Positions 17,298-27,428 are shown, counted from the first letter of the stretch. The stretch is DNA of 64,000 bases from Buttiauxella gaviniae (GCF_040786275.1 NZ_JBFMVT010000002.1:3162001-3226000), one strand, 5' to 3'. Program-made: numbers and translations. The notes: generated by a model from the sequence alone, not told the origin.

Positions 17298-17731
17298 TAA
17301 TCCCCCTGTTCCGTTTGGTTTTCGGCATCTATATCCGTCATAGTCCTGCAACTCGAATTATTTTGGGTATATTGGCCGCACCTCAACGTAACGTCATTCC
17401 TGAAAATAAAAATATGACGCTTTGTAGTCGTCTGCGAAAGCGGTGCCAATCTGCCTGAATCACCGGGGCGAAATTCTGATAAGCATCAAATTTAGTCAGC
17501 ACCGCGAATCTGCCGTAACACTTTTGCAGGCAGTGTTGCAATTATGACATTTACTTATTGATAAGCGTTATTTATTTGTACCCCTTATTGTTCTTTAAAT
17601 ACTCACCTGGAGGTAATTAAATTAAAAATTCATTACGAAATTGTTAATTAAAAAGCTAAATGTAAAGCATCTAAAAAAATCTTTAAAATAAAACACGCTG
17701 GTGTTTATACTGCCGCCTCGCATATTTCGGG
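17298..17731. other. Divergent regulatory region between dcuC and the copper/silver efflux operon
   Basis: AT-rich, especially 17520-17700. A TATACT (17706-17711) could be the -10 box of the efflux operon, with TTTAAA about 18 bases upstream; the -35 match is poor, so an activator is likely. I do not see the CusR-type palindrome or a CueR-type site. No gene is visible. Confidence 0.4.
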
Positions 17732-18151
17732 GTGTGTATCTTGCAATCCACTTTCTGGTCGACAAGCCGTTTACGATTCTTCAGAAAGCATCTTTTGATG
17801 CTGCTGATGGCGTTCGGCTGGCTGTTTGTTAATAGCCAGGTCGCGGTGGCATCGCACGACTGCCCGGTAGAAGTCAGCTCGCAAATTCTGTCTATTCAGC
17901 ACAACGACCATATGTTGATGGATGGCGCAGGCGATACGGTAAAAGTGAAGGGATCGCTGTGCGAAAAGCACTGCATTCCTGATGTGATGCAAAAAGACAA
18001 CGGCCATAGCGCTCTGGTCGCTTTGCCGGTCACAAATACGCTGGCTTTAATTGTGCCTGAATGCAGTGAAACGGTGGCAGCCGTTGCTGTATTAACCCCT
18101 CCTGCCACCGGCCCTCCGGCCACGATACGGTTTTGTCGCTTTAGAGAATAA
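17732..18151 (+). CDS. Small exported Cys/His protein heading the copper/silver operon, CopL/CzcI-like
   Basis: Up to 139 residues. A basic N-terminus and a hydrophobic stretch (LLMLLMAFGWLFVNSQVAVA) form a signal peptide. The exported part has HDCP, a CEKHC pair, further His residues and a C-terminal PPATIRFCRF; this layout recalls small metal-resistance proteins of the CopL/CzcI kind, but I cannot confirm homology. The start is uncertain: GTG at 17732 lacks a ribosome site, while TTG at 17741 has GGGGTG six bases upstream. It is the first gene of a run on one strand with cusF 64 bp downstream, so a role in metal handling in the periplasm is a fair inference. Confidence 0.65.
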   Translation: MCILQSTFWSTSRLRFFRKHLLMLLMAFGWLFVNSQVAVASHDCPVEVSSQILSIQHNDHMLMDGAGDTVKVKGSLCEKHCIPDVMQKDNGHSALVALPVTNTLALIVPECSETVAAVAVLTPPATGPPATIRFCRFRE

Positions 18152-18215
18152 CTCCAGCACTGTCTTGGTTTACAGGCGTTTTGCCATCCTTTGACTTGTG
18201 TTCTGGAGATTTTTT

Positions 18216-18581
18216 ATGTCTATTTTTTGTGCTCGTTCCCTGACGACCGTGGCGCTGTCCGTCCTCACTTTTTTGACTGTAGCGCAAGCTGCACCTCACC
18301 AAATGCCTCACGAGATGTCCCATGAGATGTCCATGCCCATGCCTCAACCTATGGCCGCTGAGGTTTATCACGGGCATGGCGTGGTGAAAAAAGTTACCGA
18401 CCATTCAGTTTCAATCGCCCATCTTCCCGTTGCCGCCCTGAGCTGGCCCGCAATGACCATGACGTTCAGCTTGCCTGCTGTCGGCACATTGCCGGTGGTT
18501 AAAGCTGGTGAAACGGTTGACTTCACTTTTAGCCAGCAGGCTGAAGGCTACCAACTCACCTCGGTTACCCCGACTAAGTAA
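18216..18581 (+). CDS. cusF: Periplasmic copper/silver chaperone CusF
   Basis: 121 residues with a signal peptide (to about AQA at 23-25). A His/Met-rich linker (residues 27-47) is followed by the CusF barrel. The metal site is complete: His69, Trp77, Met80 and Met82 in SWPAMTMTF, matching H36, W44, M47 and M49 of E. coli CusF, where Trp caps Cu(I)/Ag(I). CusF carries metal to the CusCBA pump. The frame opens at 18198, but GGAG eight bases before the ATG at 18216 decides the start. Followed 11 bp later by the outer-membrane factor gene. Confidence 0.92.
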   Translation: MSIFCARSLTTVALSVLTFLTVAQAAPHQMPHEMSHEMSMPMPQPMAAEVYHGHGVVKKVTDHSVSIAHLPVAALSWPAMTMTFSLPAVGTLPVVKAGETVDFTFSQQAEGYQLTSVTPTK

Positions 18582-18592
18582 CTGAGGTCATT

Positions 18593-19852
18593 ATGAAACA
18601 ACATTCCCTGAGCTTATGGCTCGGCGGGGTGCTGTTTGCCGTGTCTGTCTCTGCCGCGTATGCGGCAGAGTTCAGCCTGCAACAGACCCTGACCGCCGCT
18701 GAACACTATTCCGCAGAACTCTCTGCTAATCGCAATCAGAGCAACGCGCTCAGTGCGATGGCCGATTCTGCCCGCGAGTTGCCCGACCCTAAATTGCAGT
18801 TTGGTATTGAAAACGTCCCGGTGCAGGGCAGTAACAACCACCGGTTCACCCGTGAAGGCATGACCATGCAGCGGATCGGAATCATGCAGGAGTACGTAAG
18901 CGGAGAAAAACGCGACCGTAAAGTCGAAACGATCCTTGCGCAATCCGCCAGTAGCGCCGCCAAAGCCGAAGTGATTCGCGCGACATTGCAAAGAGCAACG
19001 GCTCAGACCTGGCTGGATCTGGCGTTGTCGCAAAAAGTCCTGGCAACGGCACAAAAGCTGGTGGCGGAGACTGAACGTCAGGTCAACGTACAAAAGGCGA
19101 CGGTTGCCAGTGGCAGTTCACCGGCCTCAAGCGTGGTGGATATCCGTATGACGCTATTGGGCATGCAGGACAAAGTGACTCTTGCCCAGCGCGATGTGGC
19201 ACTCGCGCAGACGCGTTTACTGCAACTTACCGGCGAAAACATAGATGCAACGAGCGGGGGCTTACCGCGCTATCAGCGTTTGCCCGCTGACCCGGCGGTG
19301 CTGGAGCAAAACGTTGGGCAGCATCCGGAAGTTGTAGAAGCCGCTCGCGAAGCGGACGTGGCAAAAGCGCGCTCGGCACAATCCGCCGTGGCCGCAAAAC
19401 CGAATGTTGGCGTAGAAGTTTTCTATGCCCATCGCGCGGATGACTATGACGATATGGCGGGCGTGATGTTCACCGTCGATCTGCCGCTGTTTAAAACAAA
19501 TCGTCAGGATAAAGACCTGGCCGCGGACATGTCCCGCTCCATGGAGGCGAACGACCAGTTGGCGCTGGCAAATCGTGAGCGTGTCGCGCTGGTGCGTACG
19601 CTGGTGGCGCAATATCAGGCCGCGCAAACGCTCTGGCTGCGCCAACAGGATGAGATTTTGCCTCTGCAACGCCAGCGCTTGTCGTTGATTGAAGCGCAAT
19701 ATCGCTCCGGCCAGTCCTCTCTTTCCGAATTACTTAATGCACGCCGCACATTGCTTGATGCTGAACTCAGCGCCCATAGCGCGGAAAAAACCGTGGCTGA
19801 GACCTGGGCCGCCATTCGCTATCTGACGCCACAGGAAGAAAACCCATCATGA
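18593..19852 (+). CDS. Outer-membrane efflux channel of the copper/silver RND pump (TolC/CzcC-like)
   Basis: 419 residues with a signal peptide ending AAYAA. Two long helical halves of the TolC family are visible, with the usual repeat pattern (ALSQKVLATAQKLVAETERQ in the first, YRSGQSSLSELLNARRTLLD in the second). It would form the outer-membrane tunnel for the CusBA pump. It takes the place of cusC but is shorter and lacks a lipobox Cys, so it is closer to CzcC-type channels; I therefore give no symbol. GAGG precedes the ATG. Its stop overlaps the cusB ATG by 4 bases, which implies translational coupling. Confidence 0.88.
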   Translation: MKQHSLSLWLGGVLFAVSVSAAYAAEFSLQQTLTAAEHYSAELSANRNQSNALSAMADSARELPDPKLQFGIENVPVQGSNNHRFTREGMTMQRIGIMQEYVSGEKRDRKVETILAQSASSAAKAEVIRATLQRATAQTWLDLALSQKVLATAQKLVAETERQVNVQKATVASGSSPASSVVDIRMTLLGMQDKVTLAQRDVALAQTRLLQLTGENIDATSGGLPRYQRLPADPAVLEQNVGQHPEVVEAAREADVAKARSAQSAVAAKPNVGVEVFYAHRADDYDDMAGVMFTVDLPLFKTNRQDKDLAADMSRSMEANDQLALANRERVALVRTLVAQYQAAQTLWLRQQDEILPLQRQRLSLIEAQYRSGQSSLSELLNARRTLLDAELSAHSAEKTVAETWAAIRYLTPQEENPS

Positions 19853-21303
19853 AAACCGTATTGAAACTTTCTTTGTTAGCACTCACTACCACGGCGGCGT
19901 TGGGCGTTGGTTTTTACGCGGGTAAACAAAGCCATGGTACGACCGTGCCGGTTGCCTCATCTGAACGAAAAGTTCTCTATTGGTATGACCCGATGACACA
20001 GGGGCAGCGTTTTGATAAGCCGGGTAAATCGCCGTTTATGGATATGGATTTGGTGCCGCGTTACGCCGATGAGGCGACAGAAGATGGTGGTGTGACGGTA
20101 AGTGCTCGCCAACAACAGAATCTGGGGATTAAAACGGCGATCGTCGCTAAAAGAGCGCTGGATTATCAGTTTGATGCCTTTGCCACCGTTTCGACAAACG
20201 AACGCAGTCTGCAAATTATTCCGGCCAGCGCCAACGGGGTGGTTGAAAAACTCTTTGTGAATGCGCCGCAGCAATTTGTGAAAGCAGGCGAACCGCTGGC
20301 GCAGCTTTGGATCCCGGAGTGGACGGCGGCTCAGCAAGAGTATCTGGCGGTGCGTCGCTTAGGTGATAGCGCGTTAAGCGCCGCCGCACGTGAGCGTTTG
20401 CAACTCCAGTTTATGCCATCAGATGTGATTTACCGGGTCGAACGTACCGGAAAACCACAGACGCGCGTAACGGTGCAGGCAAAGCAGGCGGGGTATATCA
20501 ATAAATTGGATACCCGTGAGGGCGCGCAGGTTGCGGCAAATTCACCGCTGTTCGAGATGGCAAGCCTCGAATCCGTATGGCTTGTGATTGATTATCCGCA
20601 AACGCAGGCTCAGGCATTGCAGGTCGGAAGCGAAATTCTTGCGTCGAGCGATAGCTGGCCGGGTGAGACGTTCCACGGGCGCGTGAGCGAATTGTTGCCG
20701 AATATGGAAACCGCGACCCGGACGTTGAAAGCGCGCATCGTGCTGGAAAACCCGCACATGAAACTCAAGCCTGGTATGTATCTCAATGTGAAACTTGCCA
20801 GTCAACGCAACCTCCCGCCCGTGCTGGCGATCCCTGAAGAGGCATTGATTGAAACGGGCAGCGCCAGCCGGGTACTGGTCACTCAGAATGACGGCCATTT
20901 CACGCCGGTGAACGTGGTTGTTGGTACCGCGCAAAATGGTTGGGTGGAAATTAAACAGGGGCTGAGGGAGGGCGATAATGTTGTGACTTCCGGGCAGTTC
21001 CTGATTGATTCGGAAGCCAGCTTACGCAGTGCATTGCCGGAGGAAAAAATCGCCACGCCAGCGGCTCCTGAATATCAGGGCGAAGCGGTAGTAAAAGAGA
21101 TTGCTGAAGATGCGATAACCCTTTCGCATAAGCCCATTCCCGCGTTGAAATGGGGCGCGATGACGATGGATTTCGCGCTGAAATCTGCCGCCGATGCTCA
21201 GAGTATTAAAGTCGGCGATAGCGTGATGTTCAGCTTTACCCTGGATGATCAACAAGGTGCGGTCATTACGCATCTGATGCCGATGGCGGAGGTAATGAAA
21301 TGA
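19849..21303 (+). CDS. cusB: Copper/silver RND periplasmic adaptor CusB with a fused C-terminal CusF domain
   Basis: 484 residues. An N-terminal membrane anchor (5-25) is followed by a heavy-metal-binding segment (YWYDPMT...[14 protein letters not shown], 44-72), then the membrane-fusion-protein lipoyl, helical hairpin and barrel domains. Residues ~408-484 form an extra CusF-like domain with His427, Trp435, Met438 and Met440 ([10 protein letters not shown]). E. coli CusB (407 residues) lacks this tail, so chaperone and adaptor are joined here although a free CusF is also encoded. Overlaps its neighbours on both sides by 4 bases. Confidence 0.93.
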   Translation: MKTVLKLSLLALTTTAALGVGFYAGKQSHGTTVPVASSERKVLYWYDPMTQGQRFDKPGKSPFMDMDLVPRYADEATEDGGVTVSARQQQNLGIKTAIVAKRALDYQFDAFATVSTNERSLQIIPASANGVVEKLFVNAPQQFVKAGEPLAQLWIPEWTAAQQEYLAVRRLGDSALSAAARERLQLQFMPSDVIYRVERTGKPQTRVTVQAKQAGYINKLDTREGAQVAANSPLFEMASLESVWLVIDYPQTQAQALQVGSEILASSDSWPGETFHGRVSELLPNMETATRTLKARIVLENPHMKLKPGMYLNVKLASQRNLPPVLAIPEEALIETGSASRVLVTQNDGHFTPVNVVVGTAQNGWVEIKQGLREGDNVVTSGQFLIDSEASLRSALPEEKIATPAAPEYQGEAVVKEIAEDAITLSHKPIPALKWGAMTMDFALKSAADAQSIKVGDSVMFSFTLDDQQGAVITHLMPMAEVMK

Positions 21304-24300
21304 TTGCTTCCGTTATTCGCTGGTCACTAAAAAACCGCCTGCTGGTATTACTGGCGGCACTCATGATGGCGGCGTGGGGGATTTGGTCGCTACAGCGCGC
21401 CCCGCTGGATGCGTTACCGGATCTTTCGGACGTGCAGGTGATCATTCGTATCAACTACCCTGGCAAAGCGCCGCAGGTGGTTGAGGATCAGGTGACTTAC
21501 CCGCTGACGACGACCATGCTATCGGTTCCTGGAGCAAAAACCGTGCGCGGTTTTTCGATGTTTGGCGACTCGTATGTCTACATTTTGTTTGAAGATGGGA
21601 CTGACCCGTACTGGGCGCGCTCGCGTGTTCTTGAATATCTAAGCCAGGTGCAGTCACTTCCCCAGGAAGCAAAAGCCTCGTTGGGGCCAGATGCGACCGG
21701 TGTTGGCTGGGTATATGAATATGCTCTGGTGGACAGAACGGGTAAACACAGCCTTGCGGATTTGCGTGCGCTACAGGACTGGACGCTTAAATTTGAGCTA
21801 AAAACGGTTCCGAACGTTTCGGAAGTGGCAAGCGTGGGCGGTATGGTGCGGCAGTATCAAATCGTGCTCGATCCGCAGCGGATGCGTGCGCTGAATATCA
21901 CCCATGAGCAGGTCATTAGCGCGGTTCAAAGCGCAAATCAGGAAGGCGGCGGTTCGGTCATCGAAATGGGCGAAGCCGAATATATGGTGCGCACCGCGGG
22001 TTATCTAAAAAATCTTAATGATTTTAAGCAGGTAGTCATTACTACGCGTGAAGGCGTTCCAGTATTACTGCGCGATGTGGCCACGTTGCGAATGGGGCCA
22101 GAAATTCGCCGTGGCGTGGCGGAATTTAACGGTGAAGGGGAGGTGGCGGGCGGCATTATTGTGATGCGCTACGGCAAAAATGCGCTGGATACCATCCATG
22201 GCGTGAAAGCGAAACTCCAGCAAATCCAGAAAAGTTTGCCCGCAGGCGTTGAAATCGTTCCGGTCTATGACCGTTCTCATCTCATTGAAAATGCGATTGA
22301 AACGCTCTCCCATAAGCTGCTGGAAGAGTTTATCGTCGTGGCGCTTATCTGCGCGCTATTTTTATTCCACTTCCGTTCGGCGCTGGTGGCGATGATTACG
22401 TTGCCGCTCGGGATTCTGGGCGCGTTTATCGTGATGCATTACCAGGGCGTGAACGCCAATATTATGTCGCTGGGAGGTATTGCGATTGCGATTGGCGCGA
22501 TGGTTGATGCCGCGATTGTGATGATCGAAAACATGCACAAAGTGCTTGAACAGTGGCGGCACGATAACCCTGATAAACAGCCAGCGGGCGCTGATTATTG
22601 GCGTATTTCTGAACAGGCAGCGGTCGAAGTCGGGCCCGCGTTATTCTGTAGTTTGCTTATCATCACGCTGTCATTTATTCCGGTGTTTTCCCTCGAGGCG
22701 CAGGAAGGGCGAATGTTCTCTCCACTGGCCTTTACCAAAACCTATGCGATGGCGGTGGCGGCAGGCCTGGGAATCACTTTAGTCCCGGTGCTGATGGGGT
22801 ATTTTATTCGCGGGAAAATTCCTGATGAGAAGGCCAATCCCATTAACCGTTGGCTGATTGCCGCTTATGAACCGCTGCTGGATAAAGTACTGGTGCGCCC
22901 TAAAACCACACTACTGGTTGCCGGGTTGGTATTGTTGGCAACACTTTGGCCGCTTAGTCGTCTGGGCAGTGAGTTTATGCCGCCGCTTGATGAAGGTGAT
23001 TTACTTTATATGCCGTCAACGCTGCCAGGAATTTCAGCGCGTGAAGCGGGGCGTTTGCTGCAACAAACCGATCGCTTAATCAAAATGGTGCCGGAAGTGG
23101 CGACGGTATTTGGCAAAGCCGGCCGGGCAGATACTGCCACTGACCCCGCGCCGTTAACCATGATTGAGACGACGATTCGTTTCAAACCTCGCGATCAGTG
23201 GCGGCCAGGAATGACGATGGACAAGCTGGTAAGCGAGCTGGATAGCGTGGTGAAGGTGCCGGGCATCGCGAACGTTTGGGTGCCGCCGATTCGCAACCGT
23301 CTGGATATGCTCTCGACCGGAATTAAAAGCCCGGTCGGCATCAAAGTGAATGGCAATAATATTGCGGCTATTGAACAGGTTGCTGAACAAATCGAGCGTG
23401 TGGTGAAACAGGTTCCGGGCGTGACCTCTGCGCTGGCAGAAAGACTCGGCGGGGGACGCTACGTTGATATTAATATCGACAGACTGAAAGCGGCGCGTTA
23501 CGGCGTTTCGGTCAAAGAGCTGCAATCGCTGGTTTCGACGGTGATTGGTGGGCAAAACATTGGCGAAACTATTGAAGGGCGTGAGCGTTATCCCATCAAC
23601 GTTCGTTACCCGCGAGAAGTACGAGATAACATCCAAAAGCTGCAAAACCTTCCAGTAATTACGGCAAACGGCAGCCAGATTGCGCTTTCTGAACTGGCGG
23701 ATATCAGTATTACCGACGGGCCGCCGATGTTAAAAAGTGAAAATGCGCGTTTATCGAATTGGGTTTACGTCGATTTACGCGGCCGCGATTTAAAATCGGC
23801 GGTCGAGGATATGCAACGTGCGGTTGCTCAGCAGGTAAAATTACCGGACGGCGTGTCATTATCCTGGTCAGGGCAATTTGAATATTTAGAACGCGCCAGC
23901 GCTAAATTAAGAATTGTCTTACCTTTCACGTTAATGATTATTTTTGTTCTACTCTATGTGACCTTTTCACGCATCAGTGATGCGTTATTAATTATGGGGA
24001 CTTTACCCTTCTCATTAATTGGAGGTGTCTGGCTGCTTTATCTTCTGGGATATAATTTATCGGTTGCTGGTGCAGTTGGGTTTATTGCCCTTGCCGGTGT
24101 AGCGGCTGAATTTGGCGTCATCATGGTACTTTATTTAAATCAGGCGATTGCAAAGCATAAAGTGTTAGATCCGGAGGGTGGGAAACCGATGCTAATGCGC
24201 GCGCTTCACGAAGGGGCGGTGCTGCGTGTGAGGCCTAAAGTGATGACAGTCGCCACAATTATGGCAGGGTTACTGCCCATTATGTGGGGCGACGGCACGG

Positions 24301-24416
24301 GTTCGGAAGTAATGCGGCGCATCGCGGCACCGATGATCGGCGGAATGATAACCGCTCCGCTGTTATCAATGCTGGTGATTCCTGCAATGTTTGTTTTGCT
24401 AAAAAGGCATAAATAA
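21300..24416 (+). CDS. cusA: Copper/silver RND efflux pump CusA
   Basis: 1038 residues, close to the 1047 of E. coli CusA. Twelve membrane helices and two large periplasmic loops are evident. The helix-4 signature [14 protein letters not shown] is that of monovalent-metal HME-RND pumps rather than CzcA types, and [15 protein letters not shown] is the helix-10 counterpart. It exports Cu(I)/Ag(I) from periplasm and cytosol using the proton gradient, in complex with CusB and the outer-membrane channel. Last gene of the operon; no regulator gene follows. The operon lies between dcuC and pagP, which are adjacent in E. coli. Confidence 0.95.
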   Translation: MIASVIRWSLKNRLLVLLAALMMAAWGIWSLQRAPLDALPDLSDVQVIIRINYPGKAPQVVEDQVTYPLTTTMLSVPGAKTVRGFSMFGDSYVYILFEDGTDPYWARSRVLEYLSQVQSLPQEAKASLGPDATGVGWVYEYALVDRTGKHSLADLRALQDWTLKFELKTVPNVSEVASVGGMVRQYQIVLDPQRMRALNITHEQVISAVQSANQEGGGSVIEMGEAEYMVRTAGYLKNLNDFKQVVITTREGVPVLLRDVATLRMGPEIRRGVAEFNGEGEVAGGIIVMRYGKNALDTIHGVKAKLQQIQKSLPAGVEIVPVYDRSHLIENAIETLSHKLLEEFIVVALICALFLFHFRSALVAMITLPLGILGAFIVMHYQGVNANIMSLGGIAIAIGAMVDAAIVMIENMHKVLEQWRHDNPDKQPAGADYWRISEQAAVEVGPALFCSLLIITLSFIPVFSLEAQEGRMFSPLAFTKTYAMAVAAGLGITLVPVLMGYFIRGKIPDEKANPINRWLIAAYEPLLDKVLVRPKTTLLVAGLVLLATLWPLSRLGSEFMPPLDEGDLLYMPSTLPGISAREAGRLLQQTDRLIKMVPEVATVFGKAGRADTATDPAPLTMIETTIRFKPRDQWRPGMTMDKLVSELDSVVKVPGIANVWVPPIRNRLDMLSTGIKSPVGIKVNGNNIAAIEQVAEQIERVVKQVPGVTSALAERLGGGRYVDINIDRLKAARYGVSVKELQSLVSTVIGGQNIGETIEGRERYPINVRYPREVRDNIQKLQNLPVITANGSQIALSELADISITDGPPMLKSENARLSNWVYVDLRGRDLKSAVEDMQRAVAQQVKLPDGVSLSWSGQFEYLERASAKLRIVLPFTLMIIFVLLYVTFSRISDALLIMGTLPFSLIGGVWLLYLLGYNLSVAGAVGFIALAGVAAEFGVIMVLYLNQAIAKHKVLDPEGGKPMLMRALHEGAVLRVRPKVMTVATIMAGLLPIMWGDGTGSEVMRRIAAPMIGGMITAPLLSMLVIPAMFVLLKRHK

Positions 24417-24532
24417 TAACCAGTTGCCCTTTGCATTTATTATTCTTACAAAATGCAAGGGGTGATTTTCTCTCTGTGTATAGAGACTTAAAATTCTATC
24501 TTTAGGAATTAACCTGAGGCTTATTTAAGTTT

Positions 24533-24549
24533 GGTTAATATATGGTTTG
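24533..24549 (+). promoter_or_regulatory. Possible PhoP box upstream of pagP
   Basis: GGTTAA (24533-24538) and GGTTTG (24544-24549) are direct repeats with 5 bases between, each one base off the (G/T)GTTTA PhoP half-site. pagP is PhoPQ-activated in Salmonella. It is only ~30 bp from the start codon, which leaves little room for a -10 box, so the call is weak. Confidence 0.3.
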
Positions 24550-24579
24550 TTAAGTTGTGCATTGAATTTTGAAGTGGAA

Positions 24580-25161
24580 ATGAATGTGGCTTTAACAAAT
24601 AAAATTATCCTTTCTGTTATTATTTTCTTTTCGTCATTGGCGGCATTGCCTGCTGCTCTGGCGAATCAAAGCAGTTTATTGATTAACACCTGGGACACTT
24701 TATCCAATAACGTTTCGCAAACGTGGAACGAACCACAACATTATGATTTATATGTTCCTGCTATAACCTGGCATGCCCGCTTTGCTTACGATAAAGAAAA
24801 AACCGACAGATATAACGAACGCCCGTGGGGGATCGGATTTGGGCAAACCCGTTGGGATGAGAACGGCAATTGGCATGGTTTGTATCTGATGGCGTTTAAA
24901 GATTCCTATAACAAATGGGAACCGATTGGCGGTTATGGCTGGGAGAAAATCTGGCGGCCACTCGCCGATGATAACTTTCATCTTGGCCTGGGTTACACGC
25001 TGGGGGCGACAGCGCGCGATAACTGGAAGTACATTCCGGTCCCTGTGATTTTACCTTTGGCATCTGTCGGTTATGGGCCTGCGACCTTCCAGATGACCTA
25101 TATCCCCGGGACTTACAACAACGGTAACGTTTACTTCGCCTGGTTACGTTTCCAATTTTGA
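24580..25161 (+). CDS. pagP: Lipid A palmitoyltransferase PagP
   Basis: 193 residues with a signal peptide ending LPAALA. The mature part matches E. coli PagP closely: [20 protein letters not shown] with the catalytic His65 and [11 protein letters not shown] with the Asp-Ser pair; it ends in aromatic Phe as outer-membrane barrels do. PagP is an eight-stranded barrel that transfers palmitate from phospholipid to lipid A, giving resistance to antimicrobial peptides. The frame opens at a TTG (24547), but the family starts with MNV at 24580. The ribosome site is weak (GAAGTGGAA). Confidence 0.95.
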   Translation: MNVALTNKIILSVIIFFSSLAALPAALANQSSLLINTWDTLSNNVSQTWNEPQHYDLYVPAITWHARFAYDKEKTDRYNERPWGIGFGQTRWDENGNWHGLYLMAFKDSYNKWEPIGGYGWEKIWRPLADDNFHLGLGYTLGATARDNWKYIPVPVILPLASVGYGPATFQMTYIPGTYNNGNVYFAWLRFQF

Positions 25162-25319
25162 TTGGATGGAGTAGGCCGGAATCAGACAAAACCTGTACTT
25201 TAGTTTTAACCGTTCAAAAATACGGGTTACTGCACAGTTTTTAAAAGAGGTAGCAATTTTTATCACTTTTTAGCACTTCGGGGCTGGACAAAATCCATGA
25301 CAATTGGTGTACTGGTACT

Positions 25320-25343
25320 CGACACAGCATTTGTGTCGTTTTT
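25320..25343 (+). promoter_or_regulatory. Terminator-like hairpin in the cspE leader
   Basis: CGACACA (25320-25326) and TGTGTCG (25332-25338) form a perfect 7-bp stem with a 5-base loop, followed by TTTTT (25339-25343). It ends 18 bases before the cspE ATG. It has the form of an intrinsic terminator in the 5' leader, and CspE-type proteins are known to melt such hairpins. Confidence 0.6.
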
Positions 25344-25361
25344 CATGTAAAGGTAATTTAG

Positions 25362-25571
25362 ATGTCTAAGATTAAAGGTAACGTTAAGTGGTTTAACGAG
25401 TCAAAAGGCTTTGGCTTCATTACTCCGGAAGATGGTAGCAAAGACGTGTTCGTACACTTCTCTGCAATCCAGAGCAATGGTTTCAAAACCCTGGCTGAAG
25501 GTCAGCGCGTTGAGTTTGAAATCACTAACGGTGCCAAAGGCCCATCTGCTGCTAACGTAATGCCTGTATAA
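25362..25571 (+). CDS. cspE: Cold-shock-family RNA chaperone CspE
   Basis: 69 residues, essentially identical to E. coli CspE/CspC-type proteins. It has both RNA-binding motifs, KGFGFI (RNP1) and VFVHF (RNP2), in a single OB-fold. CspE is made at 37 C, binds single-stranded RNA and acts as a transcription antiterminator and RNA chaperone. AAAGGT precedes the ATG. The 200-bp leader contains a terminator-like hairpin, and an intrinsic terminator follows the stop. Syntenic with E. coli pagP-cspE-crcB. Confidence 0.96.
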   Translation: MSKIKGNVKWFNESKGFGFITPEDGSKDVFVHFSAIQSNGFKTLAEGQRVEFEITNGAKGPSAANVMPV

Positions 25572-25590
25572 GTCATTACCAGTAGAATAT

Positions 25591-25617
25591 AAAAACCCGC
25601 TAAGGCGGGTTTTTTTT
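25591..25617. terminator. Bidirectional terminator between cspE and the small minus-strand gene
   Basis: AACCCGC (25594-25600) pairs with GCGGGTT (25605-25611), flanked by T-runs on both strands (T-run at 25611-25617 for cspE, A-run at 25591-25595 for the opposite strand). Confidence 0.9.
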
Positions 25618-25635
25618 GCTTTAAATTCAGGGTAT

Positions 25636-25725
25636 TCAGACAAACAGATAAACTTTCATAAAGCACATCACAACCAGCGTACACATGAGCACCGCGGTCC
25701 ATCCTGCAACACGTTCTTTCATCAT
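25636..25725 (-). CDS. Candidate 29-residue single-pass membrane peptide
   Basis: The frame reads MMKERVAGWTAVLMCTLV followed by VMCFMKVYLFV and TGA. A short basic head precedes a hydrophobic segment of ~20 residues, the usual design of bacterial small membrane proteins. GAGTGG lies seven bases before the first of two ATG codons (25725 and 25722). The bidirectional terminator 20 bases downstream suits a transcript on this strand. I do not recognise the sequence. It may be non-coding; conservation would decide. Confidence 0.45.
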   Translation of the reverse strand: MMKERVAGWTAVLMCTLVVMCFMKVYLFV

Positions 25726-25792
25726 TTTGCACCACTCTAATTTTCCACCAGAGTGACAGACGAAAATTAAGCTAACCTTAACACGTTGTGAA

Positions 25793-26176
25793 TCAGTGGC
25801 CGTAAGCGATAGAAACTAACCAAAACGCGATGGCTGTCATGGTTATTGAACCCGCCAGGTTTAACAGTATGTTTAACCCCGCCCAGGCCAGACGCCCATC
25901 CTGAAGCAAAAATACGACCTCCGCCGAAAACGTTGAGAAGGTGGTTAAACCTCCGCAAAAACCGGTAGTGATCAATAATTTCCACACCGGGTCGAGGTGA
26001 GTCATTCGGGTAAACAGCGCCAATCCAAGGCCGATAATAAACGCCCCTACGAGGTTCGCCGTTAGCGTCCCTACCGGAATCGCCCCATGCACTGGGTTTA
26101 ACTTCATACCGAGAAACCAGCGCACAACGCTCCCCGTTCCGCCGCCAATAAATACGGCTAAAAGCATCTGTAACAC
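25793..26176 (-). CDS. crcB: Fluoride ion channel CrcB/Fluc
   Basis: 127 residues, four membrane helices. The family motifs [10 protein letters not shown] near the N-terminus and [15 protein letters not shown] in helix 3 are present; the latter lines the fluoride pore. The protein works as an antiparallel dimer that lets fluoride leave the cytosol. Same length and position as in E. coli. I looked for a fluoride riboswitch in the ~100-bp leader and did not find one. Confidence 0.95.
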   Translation of the reverse strand: MLQMLLAVFIGGGTGSVVRWFLGMKLNPVHGAIPVGTLTANLVGAFIIGLGLALFTRMTHLDPVWKLLITTGFCGGLTTFSTFSAEVVFLLQDGRLAWAGLNILLNLAGSITMTAIAFWLVSIAYGH

Positions 26177-26283
26177 GATAATTCCCTGTTCGTTAGGATG
26201 AGAAAGTGTTTGAGTGTAACGTCAGCCCAGACTGTTTCACACCCGGTATACTAAAATTATTCGCAGCCTATTAGGAAACAACG

Positions 26284-27072
26284 ATGAAAGTTGCAGTAGG
26301 GCAGTTTGCGGTAAGTAAAGTCTGGCAGGAAAATGTCCAAACCTGCCTTGAATATATGACACAAGCCCACGCTGACGGAGCGCAATTACTTGTGTTGCCC
26401 GAGGCGGTACTGGCTCGTGACGATAGCGATCCGGATTTGTCGGTGAAGTCGGCGCAGGTGATGAACGAAGAGTTTATCGAGCAGCTTTGCGAGCAAAGCC
26501 GCAATAACGATCTGACCACGATACTGACGCTGCATATCAAAACGACGCCCGGTCGTGCAGCCAATACTTTGCTGGCAATTCGCGGTGGCGAAGTTATCGC
26601 TCGCTATCAAAAACTTCACCTCTACGATGCGTTTAACGTTCAGGAGTCGCGGCTGGTAGATGCGGGAGAGGGTTTACCGCCGTTGATTGAGGTTGCGGGC
26701 TTTAAAATCGGGCTGATGACCTGCTACGATCTGCGTTTTCCAGAGTTGGCGTTAAGTCTGGCGTTGGCGGGAGCAGATGCTTTAGTCCTGCCCGCCGCAT
26801 GGTTACGCGGGCCGAACAAAGAGATGCACTGGGCAACGCTGTTAAGCGCGCGCGCGCTCGACACAACCTGCTATCTTGTGGCGTCCGGTGAGTGCGGTAA
26901 TAGAAATATCGGCCATAGCCGGATTGTTGATCCGCTTGGCGTTGTGATTGCGGCGGCAAATCAGCGCCCAGCATTGATATATGCTGAACTGGAAAACGAC
27001 TACATTTCAGAGGTTCGAGCGATGCTGCCGGTTCTGAAAAATCGCCGTTTTGCCCCACCTCGGCTTTTATGA
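26284..27072 (+). CDS. ybeM: Nitrilase-family amidase (deaminated glutathione amidase type)
   Basis: 262 residues of the carbon-nitrogen hydrolase fold. The Glu-Lys-Cys triad is complete: Glu40 (LPEAV), Lys110 (RYQKLHLYD) and Cys147 ([10 protein letters not shown]). The family's Nit1-like members hydrolyse deaminated glutathione, a side product of transaminases, to alpha-ketoglutarate and Cys-Gly; substrate here is inferred from family. In E. coli K-12 this gene is interrupted, but here it is full length. It lies between crcB and tatE, as expected. Confidence 0.9.
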   Translation: MKVAVGQFAVSKVWQENVQTCLEYMTQAHADGAQLLVLPEAVLARDDSDPDLSVKSAQVMNEEFIEQLCEQSRNNDLTTILTLHIKTTPGRAANTLLAIRGGEVIARYQKLHLYDAFNVQESRLVDAGEGLPPLIEVAGFKIGLMTCYDLRFPELALSLALAGADALVLPAAWLRGPNKEMHWATLLSARALDTTCYLVASGECGNRNIGHSRIVDPLGVVIAAANQRPALIYAELENDYISEVRAMLPVLKNRRFAPPRLL

Positions 27073-27199
27073 TTATTTTTTACCCGATCTTGATCCAACT
27101 TGTTACAGGTTGCTATTGTATCGCACGCGAAAATGACCGTTAATTGTCTCAGTGTATTATTCGCCGTATTCACGGCCAGTATGATTAAAGAAGGTTGCT

Positions 27200-27403
27200 A
27201 TGGGTGAGATTAGTATTACAAAGTTATTGGTAGTCGGTGTGCTGATTGTTTTGTTATTTGGCACCAAGAAGTTACGCACCCTCGGTGGCGATCTCGGTTC
27301 GGCAATTAAGGGCTTCAAGAAAGCCATGAGTGACGATGAGACTGGTGCGAAACCTGCCAACAATACGGACGCTACAGCCGATCGTATTACGCACAAAGAC
27401 TGA
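27200..27403 (+). CDS. tatE: Sec-independent translocase subunit TatE
   Basis: 67 residues. One N-terminal membrane helix ([18 protein letters not shown]) leads into the [12 protein letters not shown] hinge, an amphipathic helix ([10 protein letters not shown]) and a polar tail. TatE is the minor paralogue of TatA and helps to form the pore that exports folded proteins. The ribosome site AGAAGG lies just upstream. A terminator shared with lipA follows. Confidence 0.95.
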   Translation: MGEISITKLLVVGVLIVLLFGTKKLRTLGGDLGSAIKGFKKAMSDDETGAKPANNTDATADRITHKD

Positions 27404-27428
27404 TCACCACGCAGTTTTCAGCCCAAAA

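Noticed and set aside
17560-17600. FNR site upstream of dcuC (TTGAT near 17557)
   Set aside because: Only one half-site matches; the second half does not fit ATCAA at the right spacing.
26177-26283. Fluoride riboswitch upstream of crcB
   Set aside because: I looked for the GAUGG...UGAU core on the minus strand and did not find it.
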